The notes under the pieces are model-generated. The model made no database searches. It worked only from the letters and a program-made list of their open reading frames with translations, and was not told where the DNA came from. A stretch of 64,000 bases of DNA, taken from contig NZ_JBQCJW010000019.1 of assembly GCF_051967575.1 (NCBI RefSeq), positions 1 through 64,000 on the forward strand. The letters are read 5' to 3'. A program made the position numbers and the translations under genes. The DNA is from Solibacillus silvestris_B. GTDB lineage: Bacteria > Bacillota > Bacilli > Bacillales_A > Planococcaceae. This document shows positions 23,833 to 33,847 of this stretch, in pieces (positions within the stretch are counted from its first letter, which is position 1; every line of letters starts with the position of its first letter).

Positions 23833-24714
23833 TTAGTACCTCGGCTTTCGGTCGATAATTTCTTGTAAAAATTGTTCATAATGCTCATAGCGGTACGGGC
23901 GAATCTCGCCAGTCTCCACGGATTGCTTCACCGCGCATTTCGGCTCTTTCATATGCAGGCATCCTCGGAACTTGCAATTCTTGCTGATGCGCTCAAACTC
24001 TGGCAAACAAGCTGTTAGTTCCTCTTTTTCAATCGTATCGAAATCGAACGAACTAAAGCCAGGTGTATCAGCCAATAGTCCACCGCAAACTTCAATAAGC
24101 TCCACATGTCGTGTCGTATGCTTGCCGCGCCCTAAGCTTTTAGAAATGATGCCTGTTTTTAAATCCAGTTCAGGCAGTAATGTGTTTAATAATGTTGATT
24201 TGCCGACACCTGACTGGCCGGCGAGCACCGATGTTTTCCCTTTTAAAAGCGGCTGGATTTTATCGATCAATGTTGGGTCATCGATATATGTTTCGATAAT
24301 GCCGTAACCGATTTTTTCATAGTCGTCGATATATGTTTGCAAATGTGCCCGTTCTGCTTCATTCAACAAATCCATCTTCGTTAAAATAATAATCGGTTGG
24401 ACATGGAAAGATTCCAGCACGACTAAAAACCGGTCGAGCAAAACCGTATTGAAATCAGGTTCCTTAGCGGAAAATACGAGCAATGCCTGGTCAATATTCG
24501 CAATCGGCGGCCGAACTAATTCATTTTGGCGCTCCAAAATTTTATCGATTGAACCATCCGATTCCCCATCATAGGAATATTCCACAAAATCGCCGACAAG
24601 CGGAGATTCCCCGCGATTACGGAAAATCCCCCGTGCCCGGCACTGAATTAATTCGCCGTCTTTTTCAACATAATAATAACCGCTTAATGCTTTTCGAATT
24701 TGGGCTTGCGCCAT
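23833..24714 (-). CDS. rsgA: Ribosome small-subunit GTPase RsgA
   Basis: Late-stage 30S maturation GTPase (YloQ/CpgA). An N-terminal OB fold (1-65) is followed by a circularly permuted GTPase domain. The specificity motif LTKMDL (about 113) precedes the P loop GQSGVGKSTLLN (about 170) and DTPGFSSFD. A C-terminal zinc site is formed by CKFRGCLHMKEPKC plus His. The 293 aa are typical. It sits next to prkC; in B. subtilis the orthologue is a PrkC substrate, which fits the clustering. Confidence 0.95.
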   Translation of the reverse strand: MAQAQIRKALSGYYYVEKDGELIQCRARGIFRNRGESPLVGDFVEYSYDGESDGSIDKILERQNELVRPPIANIDQALLVFSAKEPDFNTVLLDRFLVVLESFHVQPIIILTKMDLLNEAERAHLQTYIDDYEKIGYGIIETYIDDPTLIDKIQPLLKGKTSVLAGQSGVGKSTLLNTLLPELDLKTGIISKSLGRGKHTTRHVELIEVCGGLLADTPGFSSFDFDTIEKEELTACLPEFERISKNCKFRGCLHMKEPKCAVKQSVETGEIRPYRYEHYEQFLQEIIDRKPRY

Positions 24715-24725
24715 CCAATTCCTCC

Positions 24726-26708
24726 TTATTCCGGTAATTCTTCGTACGTTATCGTCTTACTTTCGATTACGCTGTTATCACGGACAACTTGATATGCTGC
24801 TTTATCGCCTTCAACAATGACCAAATCAATTGAGTAAAGGGTATTTTCTGTAATCGCAAACGTTTTAAACTGCTCTGCCATCGTGCGTGTTTTATCCTGA
24901 ATATAAATTGATACTGTCTGCTCCATGCCTTCTTCAAAAGGCTCGTAAGGGATTTCAATTGTAGTTGTATAAGGCTTTTCTTTTTTCGCTGCAGGGCCTT
25001 TTGAAATGACGACATTGATCGTGCCGCCTTTCTCAAGCTTCGTGCCTGCCTTCGGTGTTTGTCGAATCACCTCTCCTGCCGGTTGATCTGAATGCTCTTC
25101 ACCCGTCACCTTCACTTTAAAGTTCGAGCTCTTTTCGTATTCCTTGCGATTCGCTTCATTGAAGGCAGTTAAATCCCGGACATCCAATTCTTCTTTTCCT
25201 TTACTAACTTTCAATACAACATCCGTCTCGCTGAAGATCACTTCCTCACCCGCTTTTGGAGATTGTTCGTATATTTCCCCAACAGCATGTTCAGATGAAT
25301 ATTCTTCTACAAATTCGTGGTCATTAAAATCCTTTAAAAAGGGCATGACCTGATCGCGCTGGCTGCCGACAAAGTCCGTCATAGGCTTTGGTGCTTTCCC
25401 TATGCTGACAATTAAATCAATCGTTGAGCCCTTTTCTCTTTCCCGATTCGCCGCTGGATTTGTTTCAATAACTTTCCCTGCCTCGACTTCCTCATTGTTG
25501 CGCTCTTCTTTTTCTCCGATAACGAAGCCTTGCTGTTCCAATATACGAATAGCTTCTTCCACTGTCATATTCGTAACATCTTCCACGACGACTTTATTCG
25601 GCGTCATCATAAATGCAGCAGCGATAACGACAATCGCCAAAACAGCCAAAACGCCAACGATAATCGGCCATTTTTTCTTTTTATTTATGTTTTTCTTTTC
25701 CTTTTGCTGTTGCTGTGGCGGTTCCTGCTGTATCTTTGGTTTTGTTTCCATGCGTACCGTTTGTTCCGTCACACCTGTGGATGGCTGCTGGATTTGGGCT
25801 GTTGCCGGCTTTGGGTCTTTAATAATCGGGATGAGCTTTGTTGCGTCATCATCCAATGGCGGCATGAATTTCGGCTCGTTCATCCGTTGAATCGACAAGC
25901 ATGTATCTAAATCCTCTTCCATTTCCTCAGCGCTGTTATAGCGGTGATTCGTATCTTTTGCCGTTGCTTTTAATACGATGTTTTCCACACTTTGAGGAAT
26001 GCTCGCGTCAAATTCGCGCACAGACGGCGTTTCCGCCTGCAGATGCTTTAATGCTATCGATACAGCGGATTCCCCCGAAAAAGGCAGCTCTCCTGTCAAC
26101 AGCTCATACAGCACAATACCAAGAGCATAAATATCGGATCTCATCGTCGCAATACCGCCGCGCGCCTGCTCCGGCGATAAATAATGGACTGTCCCGATGA
26201 CCGAGTTTGTTTGTGTGAAGCTCGTCGCACCAAGCGATGTCGCAATGCCAAAATCCGTTATTTTTACATTGCCTTCTTCATCCATTAATATATTTTGCGG
26301 CTTTATATCACGATGGATAATGCCGTTTTCATGTGCATGGGCAATCGCGGATGTGAGCTGCTTCATTATATGAATGCTACGGGCCGCGGATAAAGGCGAA
26401 AACTCTTGTATGTATTGTTTTAATGTTTTCCCTTTAATGTACTCCATAACAATATAGTGCATATCCCCATCTTCGCCAACATCATAAATGCTCACGATAT
26501 TCGGATTTGTCAAGCTTGTTGCAGACAATGCTTCACGCTGGAAACGACGGTGCAATTCTTCTTCATTCGATAGATCATAACGCAAAATTTTGATTGCGAC
26601 ATCGCGGCCTAAAATAATGTCATGCGCTAAATACACATTTGACATGCCGCCTCCGCCAATTAGCCGTAAAATTTTATAGCGGCCACTTATATGTTTTCCT
26701 ACTAGCAT
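24726..26708 (-). CDS. prkC: Serine/threonine protein kinase PrkC with PASTA domains
   Basis: Membrane kinase sensing muropeptides, controlling wall metabolism and spore germination. The kinase domain (about 1-270) has IGGGGMSNVYLA, VAIKILR, HRDIKPQNIL, DFGIATSLG and the SPEQARGG segment. A basic linker leads to one membrane helix near residues 348-370, then three PASTA repeats (each with EVIE/IYEQ/EVIRQTP-type motifs) and a C-terminal extension of about 90 residues beyond the last PASTA. Length 660 aa. Its antagonist phosphatase prpC lies 2 bp upstream, so kinase and phosphatase are co-expressed. Confidence 0.95.
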   Translation of the reverse strand: MLVGKHISGRYKILRLIGGGGMSNVYLAHDIILGRDVAIKILRYDLSNEEELHRRFQREALSATSLTNPNIVSIYDVGEDGDMHYIVMEYIKGKTLKQYIQEFSPLSAARSIHIMKQLTSAIAHAHENGIIHRDIKPQNILMDEEGNVKITDFGIATSLGATSFTQTNSVIGTVHYLSPEQARGGIATMRSDIYALGIVLYELLTGELPFSGESAVSIALKHLQAETPSVREFDASIPQSVENIVLKATAKDTNHRYNSAEEMEEDLDTCLSIQRMNEPKFMPPLDDDATKLIPIIKDPKPATAQIQQPSTGVTEQTVRMETKPKIQQEPPQQQQKEKKNINKKKKWPIIVGVLAVLAIVVIAAAFMMTPNKVVVEDVTNMTVEEAIRILEQQGFVIGEKEERNNEEVEAGKVIETNPAANREREKGSTIDLIVSIGKAPKPMTDFVGSQRDQVMPFLKDFNDHEFVEEYSSEHAVGEIYEQSPKAGEEVIFSETDVVLKVSKGKEELDVRDLTAFNEANRKEYEKSSNFKVKVTGEEHSDQPAGEVIRQTPKAGTKLEKGGTINVVISKGPAAKKEKPYTTTIEIPYEPFEEGMEQTVSIYIQDKTRTMAEQFKTFAITENTLYSIDLVIVEGDKAAYQVVRDNSVIESKTITYEELPE

Positions 26709-26710
26709 TG

Positions 26711-27457
26711 CTACACCTCCTGCACCGTTGTCATTAAAATAAGGGATATATTATCTTCGCCCCCGCGATCATTTGCCAATTGAACTAATTTTTTGCCCTT
26801 TTCCTGAATCGGCACGGGGTTTGTTATAATGGTCGCCATTTCTTTTGTAGACAGTTTATTGCTTAATCCATCTGAACAAATGAGCAAGTAAGCTTCATTT
26901 GATAATGTTATTTCATAAAAATCAGGCTCGATTGAAATTTCCGTTCCGAGCGCTTTTAAAATAAAATTCCGCTGAGGATGATTTTGTGCCTCTTCCTCAC
27001 TAATCTCCCCATTTTCCAATAAAATATTTACATAGGAATGGTCTCTCGTTACTAACTCTACTGCTTCGTTTGTAAAATGATATACACGACTATCACCGAC
27101 ATGGCTAATAATGCAGTAATTTTCGTCAAATAGCACAGCAATCATCGTCGTACCCATGCCTTGGCAATTTTCATGAGCTAAAGAATAGTTATATATTTTT
27201 TGATTAATATGTGAAACTGCATTGCGTAGCCATTCCAGCTTTAATTGCTTTGTTGCAAAATTTTCCGCATCCACTTGTTTAAATAGTTTGTGCATTTCAG
27301 TAATGGCCATTTCACTCGCAACATCGCCTGCATTATGTCCACCCATTCCATCTGCTAAAATGGCAAGCTTAAAATGATCGGGGCGTTCAAAAAACGCGGC
27401 CCGATCTTCATTTATTGTTCGCTTTAATCCAATATCACTTTCCACTGTAAAGTTCAC
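26711..27457 (-). CDS. prpC: PP2C-type protein phosphatase PrpC (Stp)
   Basis: Manganese-dependent Ser/Thr phosphatase opposing PrkC. Motifs run in PP2C order: INEDRAAFFE, AILADGMGGHNAGDVAS, ISHVGDSRVYHF, LICSDGLSNKL and GGEDNISLIL, with the metal-binding aspartates present. An open frame extends 28 codons upstream into rlmN, but AGGTGG six nt before a GTG at 27457 gives the family-typical 248 aa, so I took that start. It lies 10 bp after rlmN and 2 bp before prkC. Confidence 0.94.
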   Translation of the reverse strand: MNFTVESDIGLKRTINEDRAAFFERPDHFKLAILADGMGGHNAGDVASEMAITEMHKLFKQVDAENFATKQLKLEWLRNAVSHINQKIYNYSLAHENCQGMGTTMIAVLFDENYCIISHVGDSRVYHFTNEAVELVTRDHSYVNILLENGEISEEEAQNHPQRNFILKALGTEISIEPDFYEITLSNEAYLLICSDGLSNKLSTKEMATIITNPVPIQEKGKKLVQLANDRGGEDNISLILMTTVQEV

Positions 27458-27467
27458 TATAGTCCAC

Positions 27468-28616
27468 CTACTTTGTTTCTTGTGATCGTTCTTGTGCGCG
27501 TAACTGCCCGCAAGCTGCTGCAATATCTGCACCTTGCTCACGACGGATTGTTACGTTGATGCCTTGCTCCTTTAACGTTCTCTCAAAAGCAAAAATTTTG
27601 CTGCGAGATGTACGAATATAATCCCGTTCCGGTACATAGTTGATTGGAATCAAGTTGACATGGCATTTAATATTTTTAATTAGCTTAGCGAGCTCCAATG
27701 CAACTTCCTCTGTATCATTTTCACCTGACATTAACCCATATTCAAATGTAACACGACGCCCTGTTTTTTTCGTATAGTATTTTACCGCTTCCATCAATTC
27801 TTCCAATTTATAGGCTTTTGCAATCGGCATAAGCTTTTGGCGCGCTTCTTGGTTTGGCGCATGTAAGGATACCGCGAAATTGATTTGCATGCCTTCATCC
27901 GCGAACTGGTAAATCTTCGGCACGATGCCCGAAGTCGAAACCGTAATATGACGCGCACCGATATTCAGTCCTTTATCGTCATTCATGATCTTCAGGAAGT
28001 TCATCATCGCATCATAGTTATCAAACGGTTCGCCAATCCCCATAATGACGATACTTGATACACGCTCATCCGTTTCATCCAATTGCTGCTGTACTTTCAC
28101 GACCTGCTCGACGATTTCACCGGCCATTAGGTGACGTTTCAGCCCCCCTAATGTGGATGCACAGAACGTACAACCGATACGGCAGCCTACTTGGGTTGTA
28201 ACGCAAATCGAGTTACCATATTCATGGCGCATTAATACGGTTTCGATTGAGTAGCCATCCTGTAATTGGAATAAAAATTTGATCGTGCCGTCTTTCGATT
28301 CCTGCTTAATAATTGTTGAAAGTGTCGTTAATGCAAACTCTGCTTCCAGCTTTTCGCGCAAAGCTTTTGGCAAGTTCGACATTTCTTCAAATGTTTGTAC
28401 ACGTTTTTCATACAGCCACTCATAAATTTGACCTGCACGGAATGCCTTTTCCCCATTCGCTGTCAGCCATTCCTTCATTTCATCTAGACGCAATGAATAG
28501 ATGGAAGGTTTTAGCTGGGCCTTTTCTTTTTTTGCGCGGCGTACTGGTTTGTCTGTTGTTTCTTCCACTAAATCCTGAATTCGTTCATCAATTTTCTTTA
28601 ATTGTTCTTGCTCCAT
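27468..28616 (-). CDS. rlmN: Dual-specificity 23S rRNA/tRNA m2A methyltransferase RlmN
   Basis: Radical-SAM enzyme methylating C2 of A2503 in 23S rRNA and A37 in some tRNAs. The iron-sulfur motif is GCRIGCTFCAS (about 150). It is preceded by TVLMRHEYGNSICVTTQVG and followed by VIMGIGEPFDNYD; the methyl-carrying C-terminal cysteine is in AACGQLRAQ. The 382 aa include a lysine-rich N-terminal extension of about 35 residues before SIYSLRLDEMKEWL. The ribosome site of the chosen ATG is unusually distant (GGAG about 14 nt away), so the start is less certain. Confidence 0.94.
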   Translation of the reverse strand: MEQEQLKKIDERIQDLVEETTDKPVRRAKKEKAQLKPSIYSLRLDEMKEWLTANGEKAFRAGQIYEWLYEKRVQTFEEMSNLPKALREKLEAEFALTTLSTIIKQESKDGTIKFLFQLQDGYSIETVLMRHEYGNSICVTTQVGCRIGCTFCASTLGGLKRHLMAGEIVEQVVKVQQQLDETDERVSSIVIMGIGEPFDNYDAMMNFLKIMNDDKGLNIGARHITVSTSGIVPKIYQFADEGMQINFAVSLHAPNQEARQKLMPIAKAYKLEELMEAVKYYTKKTGRRVTFEYGLMSGENDTEEVALELAKLIKNIKCHVNLIPINYVPERDYIRTSRSKIFAFERTLKEQGINVTIRREQGADIAAACGQLRAQERSQETK

Positions 28617-28619
28617 TAG

Positions 28620-29981
28620 TTAATTGGACGCTCCTTTTTTTACGAATGCAGCAACGAAAAACCCGTCACTGCCTATATCTTGAGGGAATACTTGCAGCAT
28701 CCCGTCCTGCTCTTTCGCTTCTAGTTGTGTTGGTAAATTTTCGATTGGCACTAATGTCATTTCAGGGTGCTCCCTTAAAAAGGCTTGTACCGTACCTTCA
28801 TTTTCGCGACGGTCTACTGTGCATGTTGAGTACACTAATCGTCCGTTTTGCTTTAATAGTTGCACCGCATTATTTAAAATCGAGAGCTGAATTGTTTGCA
28901 GGCTCTCTAAATCTTCTTCTCGTTTCGTATATTTAATATCCGGCTTGCGTCGCATTACACCCAATCCTGAGCATGGCGCGTCGACCAAAATCGCATCATA
29001 GCTTTCTTTTGGTAAAAAGTCTGCTGCCTTTCTTCCGTCAAGGGGGGCTGTTTCAATAATATTCAATCCCAGACGCGCCACATTTTCATCGATTAAATCC
29101 AGTTTTTTCGGATGCAGATCTGTCGCTAAAATCGAGCCTTCGTTTTTCATGACTTCTGCCAAATGTGTCGTTTTTCCGCCTGGTGCTGCACACATATCCA
29201 GAACTTTCATACCCGGCTTTGGGTTCAGCACTTTTGCCGGCAGCATGGAGCTCTCATCCTGGATCGTAATAAGCCCATTGCGGAACGCTCCCGTACGTGC
29301 GGCCTGACCACTTTCAAGATGCAGACATTCAGGAATATATTCACTGCGGCGCGCTTTCACACCTTCGCGCTCAAGTGTTGTCAATACTTGTTCAACAGTC
29401 GCTTTCGTCGTGTTGACACGCACTGTCTGCAGTGGTGCAATATTATTTTCAAGAAGCATTTCACGTGTCTTTTCATAGCCGTAGCTTTCAACCCAGCGAT
29501 CGACAAGCCACTGCGGATGGCTCGTTTCGATTGCCAGACGCTCATTTGCATCTTCTATTAAATCTGTTGATCGAACACCTTCGCGTAAAATGGAACGTAA
29601 AATACCGTTTACCATCGAGGCAATTCCTTTATGTCCGCGACGCTTCGCAATTTCCACTGCTTCATTTACCGCGGCATGCGCAGGAATCCGTGTTAAATAC
29701 TGCATTTGATAAAGCGACATACGTAAGAGCCAGCGCACCCAAATATCCACTTTACCGCGTATAAACGGCTCCAGGTAATAATCAAGCGTCAGTTTATGCT
29801 GCAACGTTCCATATGTCAGCTCTGTCAATAGCCCACGGTCCTTAGCATCGATTTTATATTTTTCAATCGTTTGGTGTAATAGTAAATTACTGTATGCCTG
29901 GCTTTTATCGACCGTCAATAAAATCGTCAATGTTGCATCCCGAACATTACCGTCCCAAATCACTTGCTTCTTCTTACTCAT
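28620..29981 (-). CDS. rsmB: 16S rRNA (cytosine967-C5)-methyltransferase RsmB
   Basis: An N-terminal NusB-like RNA-binding domain (about 10-150) is joined to a class I SAM methyltransferase domain. MCAAPGGKTTHLAE binds SAM; the catalytic cysteines are in VDAPCSGLGVMRRKPD and YSTCTVDRRENEG. Length 453 aa, normal. The ATG overlaps the fmt stop (ATGA), and rlmN follows after 3 bp, giving a compact def-fmt-rsmB-rlmN series. Confidence 0.96.
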   Translation of the reverse strand: MSKKKQVIWDGNVRDATLTILLTVDKSQAYSNLLLHQTIEKYKIDAKDRGLLTELTYGTLQHKLTLDYYLEPFIRGKVDIWVRWLLRMSLYQMQYLTRIPAHAAVNEAVEIAKRRGHKGIASMVNGILRSILREGVRSTDLIEDANERLAIETSHPQWLVDRWVESYGYEKTREMLLENNIAPLQTVRVNTTKATVEQVLTTLEREGVKARRSEYIPECLHLESGQAARTGAFRNGLITIQDESSMLPAKVLNPKPGMKVLDMCAAPGGKTTHLAEVMKNEGSILATDLHPKKLDLIDENVARLGLNIIETAPLDGRKAADFLPKESYDAILVDAPCSGLGVMRRKPDIKYTKREEDLESLQTIQLSILNNAVQLLKQNGRLVYSTCTVDRRENEGTVQAFLREHPEMTLVPIENLPTQLEAKEQDGMLQVFPQDIGSDGFFVAAFVKKGASN

Positions 29982-30919
29982 TCAAAACGGTCCCCAATCT
30001 GTAATTTCGAGCCCGTGCCCCGCAGAAACTCTTCTGCTGTCATACGTTTTTTCCCGGCTGGTTGCACATCGTATAAAGCGAGTGTCGAACCATCGCCTGT
30101 TGCAACTTCAAAATGATCTTTTGCGATTTTCACGACTTCCCCCGGTGCAGCATTCGTTGCAGATCCGCCGACTTTCGCCCACCATATTTTAAAATTTGCG
30201 CCTTCAAAAGTTGTATAGGCAACCGGCCATGGATGAAGACCGCGCACTTGATTATATAATGCACGCGCCTCTTCGTTCCAATCAATCAATTCCTGCTCGC
30301 GGCTAATATTGCCTGCATATGTGACAAGCGCTTCATCTTGCACGATACGCTCGTTTGTCCCTGCAATGATCGATGGCATCGTCTCTTTTAATAATTCCCG
30401 CCCGACAACACTTAATTTATCAAACATAGTTCCTGTATTGTCCGTATCTTCAATGGCAATTTCGCGTTGCGATATAATATCCCCTGCATCAAGTTTTTCC
30501 GCCATATACATAATCGTCACACCTGTTTTCGCTTGGCCGTCGATAATCGCCTGATGGATCGGTGCGCCGCCGCGATATGCGGGCAAAAGCGATGCATGTA
30601 CATTAATGCAACCTAACCGCGGGGATTCCAGCAATTGTTTCGGTAAGATTTGACCGAAAGCCGCTGTTACGACCAAGTCCGGTGCTAATGCCAAAATTTG
30701 TTCAAGCTCCTGCGAACCGCGCAGCTTTTCCGGTTGAATCACTTGCAGACCCAATGCTATCGCTTCTTCTTTTACAGGCGGCGGTGTCAACACCTTTTTG
30801 CGCCCAACAGGACGGTCAGGCTGTGTAACAACCGCTAAAATTTCATAGCCTTCCTCGTGGAGCATACGTAAAATCGGCGCTGAAAAGGCAGGTGTTCCCA
30901 TAAATACGATTTTTGTCAT
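29978..30919 (-). CDS. fmt: Methionyl-tRNA formyltransferase
   Basis: Formylates initiator Met-tRNA using 10-formyl-THF. The N-terminal KIVFMGTPAFSAPILRML, the catalytic CINVHASLLPAYRGGAP (Asn and His) and YMAEKLDAGDIISQ (Asp) are all present. A C-terminal tRNA-binding domain spans about 205-313. The 313 aa are standard. A GGAGG site lies before the ATG. It is adjacent to def, whose product removes the formyl group later. Confidence 0.97.
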   Translation of the reverse strand: MTKIVFMGTPAFSAPILRMLHEEGYEILAVVTQPDRPVGRKKVLTPPPVKEEAIALGLQVIQPEKLRGSQELEQILALAPDLVVTAAFGQILPKQLLESPRLGCINVHASLLPAYRGGAPIHQAIIDGQAKTGVTIMYMAEKLDAGDIISQREIAIEDTDNTGTMFDKLSVVGRELLKETMPSIIAGTNERIVQDEALVTYAGNISREQELIDWNEEARALYNQVRGLHPWPVAYTTFEGANFKIWWAKVGGSATNAAPGEVVKIAKDHFEVATGDGSTLALYDVQPAGKKRMTAEEFLRGTGSKLQIGDRFE

Positions 30920-30922
30920 TGA

Positions 30923-31414
30923 TTATTCCTCCTCAACGTCCGCGTATAGCTCTTCTAATTCTTCTTCCGTCAATACACGGGTCATTTTTGAATCGAATAA
31001 TACCCCATCCAAATGATCGATTTCATGAAGAATGCAACGCGCTTCAAAATCTTCCGCTTCAAGCTCGTAAATACGCCCTTCACGATCGGATGCTTCGATT
31101 TTCACATAAGTCGGACGCTTTACTAGCCCAAAAAGGTCAGGGAAGCTTAAGCATCCTTCCACATCCTCTGCTTCACCGCGTGTTTCAAGCACGAGCGGAT
31201 TAATCATTTCCAATATATCTTCGCCCAATTCAACGATTGCTACACGCAGGCCTACATTAATTTGCGGCGCCGCAATTCCTACTCCATCATTTTCCACCAT
31301 TGTGTCATATAAATCATCTAAAAGCTGAATTGTACTTTCATCGATTATTTCCACTTCTTTTGTTTTTTGCGATAAAATATTCGCCGGATTTTTCACTACT
31401 TCTTTAATTGCCAT
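30923..31414 (-). CDS. def: Peptide deformylase
   Basis: Metalloenzyme that removes the formyl group from nascent proteins. The three family motifs are GVGIAAPQI (about 47-55), EGCLSFP with the metal-binding cysteine (about 91-97) and HEIDHLDG with two metal-binding histidines (about 133-140). At 163 aa it is the short, DefA-like type. An AGGT site precedes the ATG. It lies between priA and fmt. Confidence 0.96.
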   Translation of the reverse strand: MAIKEVVKNPANILSQKTKEVEIIDESTIQLLDDLYDTMVENDGVGIAAPQINVGLRVAIVELGEDILEMINPLVLETRGEAEDVEGCLSFPDLFGLVKRPTYVKIEASDREGRIYELEAEDFEARCILHEIDHLDGVLFDSKMTRVLTEEELEELYADVEEE

Positions 31415-31438
31415 GTTAACTACCTCTTTCTATATGCA

Positions 31439-33847
31439 TTAGATCATTGTTGGATCTAAATCAACCGTCAGCACAATGCCTTTTTTAATCCATTCCGACC
31501 GGTACAGTTTAATAAGCTGTAAAAGCACGGAAATCAAATTAGGCTCTACTTTATATTTTATCAAACATTGATAGCGATATCTATTTTGGAGACGGGCGAT
31601 GCTGGCGGTCGTTGGTCCGATTACCGAAACATTAAATGATAAATTTGAGCGCAAATATTCCGCGACACGTCCCGCATATTCCGCAGCGAGCATCACATCT
31701 TCATGCGATACTTGAACAAGCGCAATATAATAATACGGCGGATAGCCTGCCATATGCCTCGTATGCATTTCCCGCTCATAAAACGGTGTATACAGCTGCT
31801 CTTTCGATAACTGAATCGCATAATGCTCCGGCGTATATGTCTGAATATATACTTCTCCCAACTTCTCATGTCTTCCTGCACGCCCGCTTACTTGTGTCAT
31901 AAGCTGGAATGTTTTCTCCGTTGCCCGATAATCCGGTAAATGCAATGAAGTATCCGCACTCAATACGCCGACTAGCGTAATATTCGGGAAGTCAAGCCCT
32001 TTTGCGATCATTTGCGTGCCGAGCAATATATCGGCTTCTCCCCGACCGAACGCATCAAGCATTTTTTCATGCGCCCCTTTTTGCTTCGTCGTATCGACAT
32101 CCATTCGAAGGACGCGCGCCTCTGGGAACAATTTATAAATTTCCTCTTCCACCTTTTGGGTACCTGTCCCGAAATAGCGGATATTCTCGCTCTGACATTC
32201 AGGACATATCTCCGGAATATATTCATCATGGCCGCAATAATGACATTTCAGCTTTTCTTGGTAACGGTGATATGTCAATGAAATATCGCAGTTTGGACAT
32301 TGTACCGTCGTTCCGCAATCACGGCACAGCACAAATGACGAATAGCCTCGGCGGTTTAAAAAGAGCACCGTTTGCTCTTTTTTATCGAGCCGATCCCGCA
32401 GCGCCTCCATCAGCGGATCGGAAAACATCGAACGATTCCCTGATTGCAGCTGTTCACGCATATCCACAATATGAACGACCGGCAATGCTTGATTTTTCGC
32501 GCGATTTTCCAAAGTCAATAATGTATATACCCCTTTTTTCGCACGTGCAAAAGATTCCAATGCGGGTGTCGCACTGCCTAAAATCACTGGGCAATTGTAA
32601 TATTCCCCGCGCCAAATCGCTACATCACGCGCATGATAGCGTGGAGAATCTTCTTGTTTATATGTCGACTCATGCTCTTCATCCAAAATGAACAGCCCTA
32701 AATTTTTGAACGGAGCAAAAACAGCCGAGCGTGCACCAACGACAACCTTCACTTTCCCTTGCTGCACTTTCCGCCATTCATCATATTTTTCACCGACAGA
32801 TAATCCGCTATGCATGACTGCTACTTCATCGCCAAAACGTGATTTAAAGCGCTCTGTCATTTGTGGTGTCAATGAAATTTCAGGCACTAATACAATTGCT
32901 TCTTTTCCATCTGCAATTGTGCGTTGAATCGCCTGCAAATACACTTCTGTTTTTCCGCTGCCTGTAATCCCGTGAAGCAAAAAAGTTTCCTGGCGCTTGT
33001 CATCCATCGATGCAGTAATTTTCGCAAGTGCTTGCTCCTGCTCGTCTGTCAATTGCAAAAAGTCCGTTTGCACAACATCTTTCGTAAACGGATCGCGATA
33101 TACTTCCTCTTGAATATACGTTGCCGCTCCTTTATGAATGACTGTATTTAATACACTATTTGTAATTTGGACAGCCTCGCATATATCATCAGGCAAAAAT
33201 ACTTCTTCGGCATGTTGCATCATCCATTCGATTAATGCAAACTGCTTCGGTGCCCGTTTTCCCATTTCCTGCTGAACTTTTTCCAATTGCTCGCGCGAAT
33301 GAATTTGCACTTTGCGTATTTGCTTGACATGGCCTTTTTGTTTTACTTCATTTTCTATAATTATAAGTCTATCTTTTATTGCCCGTTTCAGCGGCTTGAA
33401 TAAATCCGCCTTCTCAAATTGCGCCAAATTCACTTTTGCCGTCGTTTCAAAATACGGCTTTATTTGTTCTGGTAATTGTGCCGCATCGTTCAGCAGGACC
33501 GCATACTTTTCATATTTTGCGCGCAATGCACTCGGGAGCATCACTTGCAGGGCGTCAATTTCATAGCATATCGTTCGATGCTTTAGCCATTTTGCCAAGT
33601 GTAGCATTTCTTCCGTCAATACCGATTCCAGATCCAGGATTTCCGCTACCGCCTTCAACTTTTCTACAGGAACATCCGATTGCGATGAAATACCTGTGAC
33701 AAAACCGAGAACATTGCGCGGACCGAATGGCACTTTGACACGACAGCCTAGATCAATTAGTTCCTCCCAATCTTCTGGTATTAAATAATCAAATGGACGG
33801 TCGACCGGATATGCTGAAACATCGACGATCACTTGTGCAAATTTCAT
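31439..33847 (-). CDS. priA: Primosomal protein N' (replication restart helicase PriA)
   Basis: Reloads the replisome at stalled forks. An N-terminal 3'-end-binding domain (about 1-110) is followed by helicase lobes with GITGSGKTEVYLQ Walker A (about 290), DEEHESTYKQ and GSATPALESF. A zinc-binding insert has eight cysteines in CRDCG, CPNC, CHYCG and CPEC patterns (about 510-560), and QVSGRAGRHEKLGEV follows. The 802 aa are typical. Its ATG overlaps the coaC stop in an ATGA junction, a clean boundary that argues against recent frameshifting of coaC. Confidence 0.96.
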   Translation of the reverse strand: MKFAQVIVDVSAYPVDRPFDYLIPEDWEELIDLGCRVKVPFGPRNVLGFVTGISSQSDVPVEKLKAVAEILDLESVLTEEMLHLAKWLKHRTICYEIDALQVMLPSALRAKYEKYAVLLNDAAQLPEQIKPYFETTAKVNLAQFEKADLFKPLKRAIKDRLIIIENEVKQKGHVKQIRKVQIHSREQLEKVQQEMGKRAPKQFALIEWMMQHAEEVFLPDDICEAVQITNSVLNTVIHKGAATYIQEEVYRDPFTKDVVQTDFLQLTDEQEQALAKITASMDDKRQETFLLHGITGSGKTEVYLQAIQRTIADGKEAIVLVPEISLTPQMTERFKSRFGDEVAVMHSGLSVGEKYDEWRKVQQGKVKVVVGARSAVFAPFKNLGLFILDEEHESTYKQEDSPRYHARDVAIWRGEYYNCPVILGSATPALESFARAKKGVYTLLTLENRAKNQALPVVHIVDMREQLQSGNRSMFSDPLMEALRDRLDKKEQTVLFLNRRGYSSFVLCRDCGTTVQCPNCDISLTYHRYQEKLKCHYCGHDEYIPEICPECQSENIRYFGTGTQKVEEEIYKLFPEARVLRMDVDTTKQKGAHEKMLDAFGRGEADILLGTQMIAKGLDFPNITLVGVLSADTSLHLPDYRATEKTFQLMTQVSGRAGRHEKLGEVYIQTYTPEHYAIQLSKEQLYTPFYEREMHTRHMAGYPPYYYIALVQVSHEDVMLAAEYAGRVAEYLRSNLSFNVSVIGPTTASIARLQNRYRYQCLIKYKVEPNLISVLLQLIKLYRSEWIKKGIVLTVDLDPTMI

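Noticed and set aside
29163..29561. 132-codon plus-strand frame antisense to rsmB
   Set aside because: Antisense shadow of a well-supported gene with no ribosome site or family similarity.
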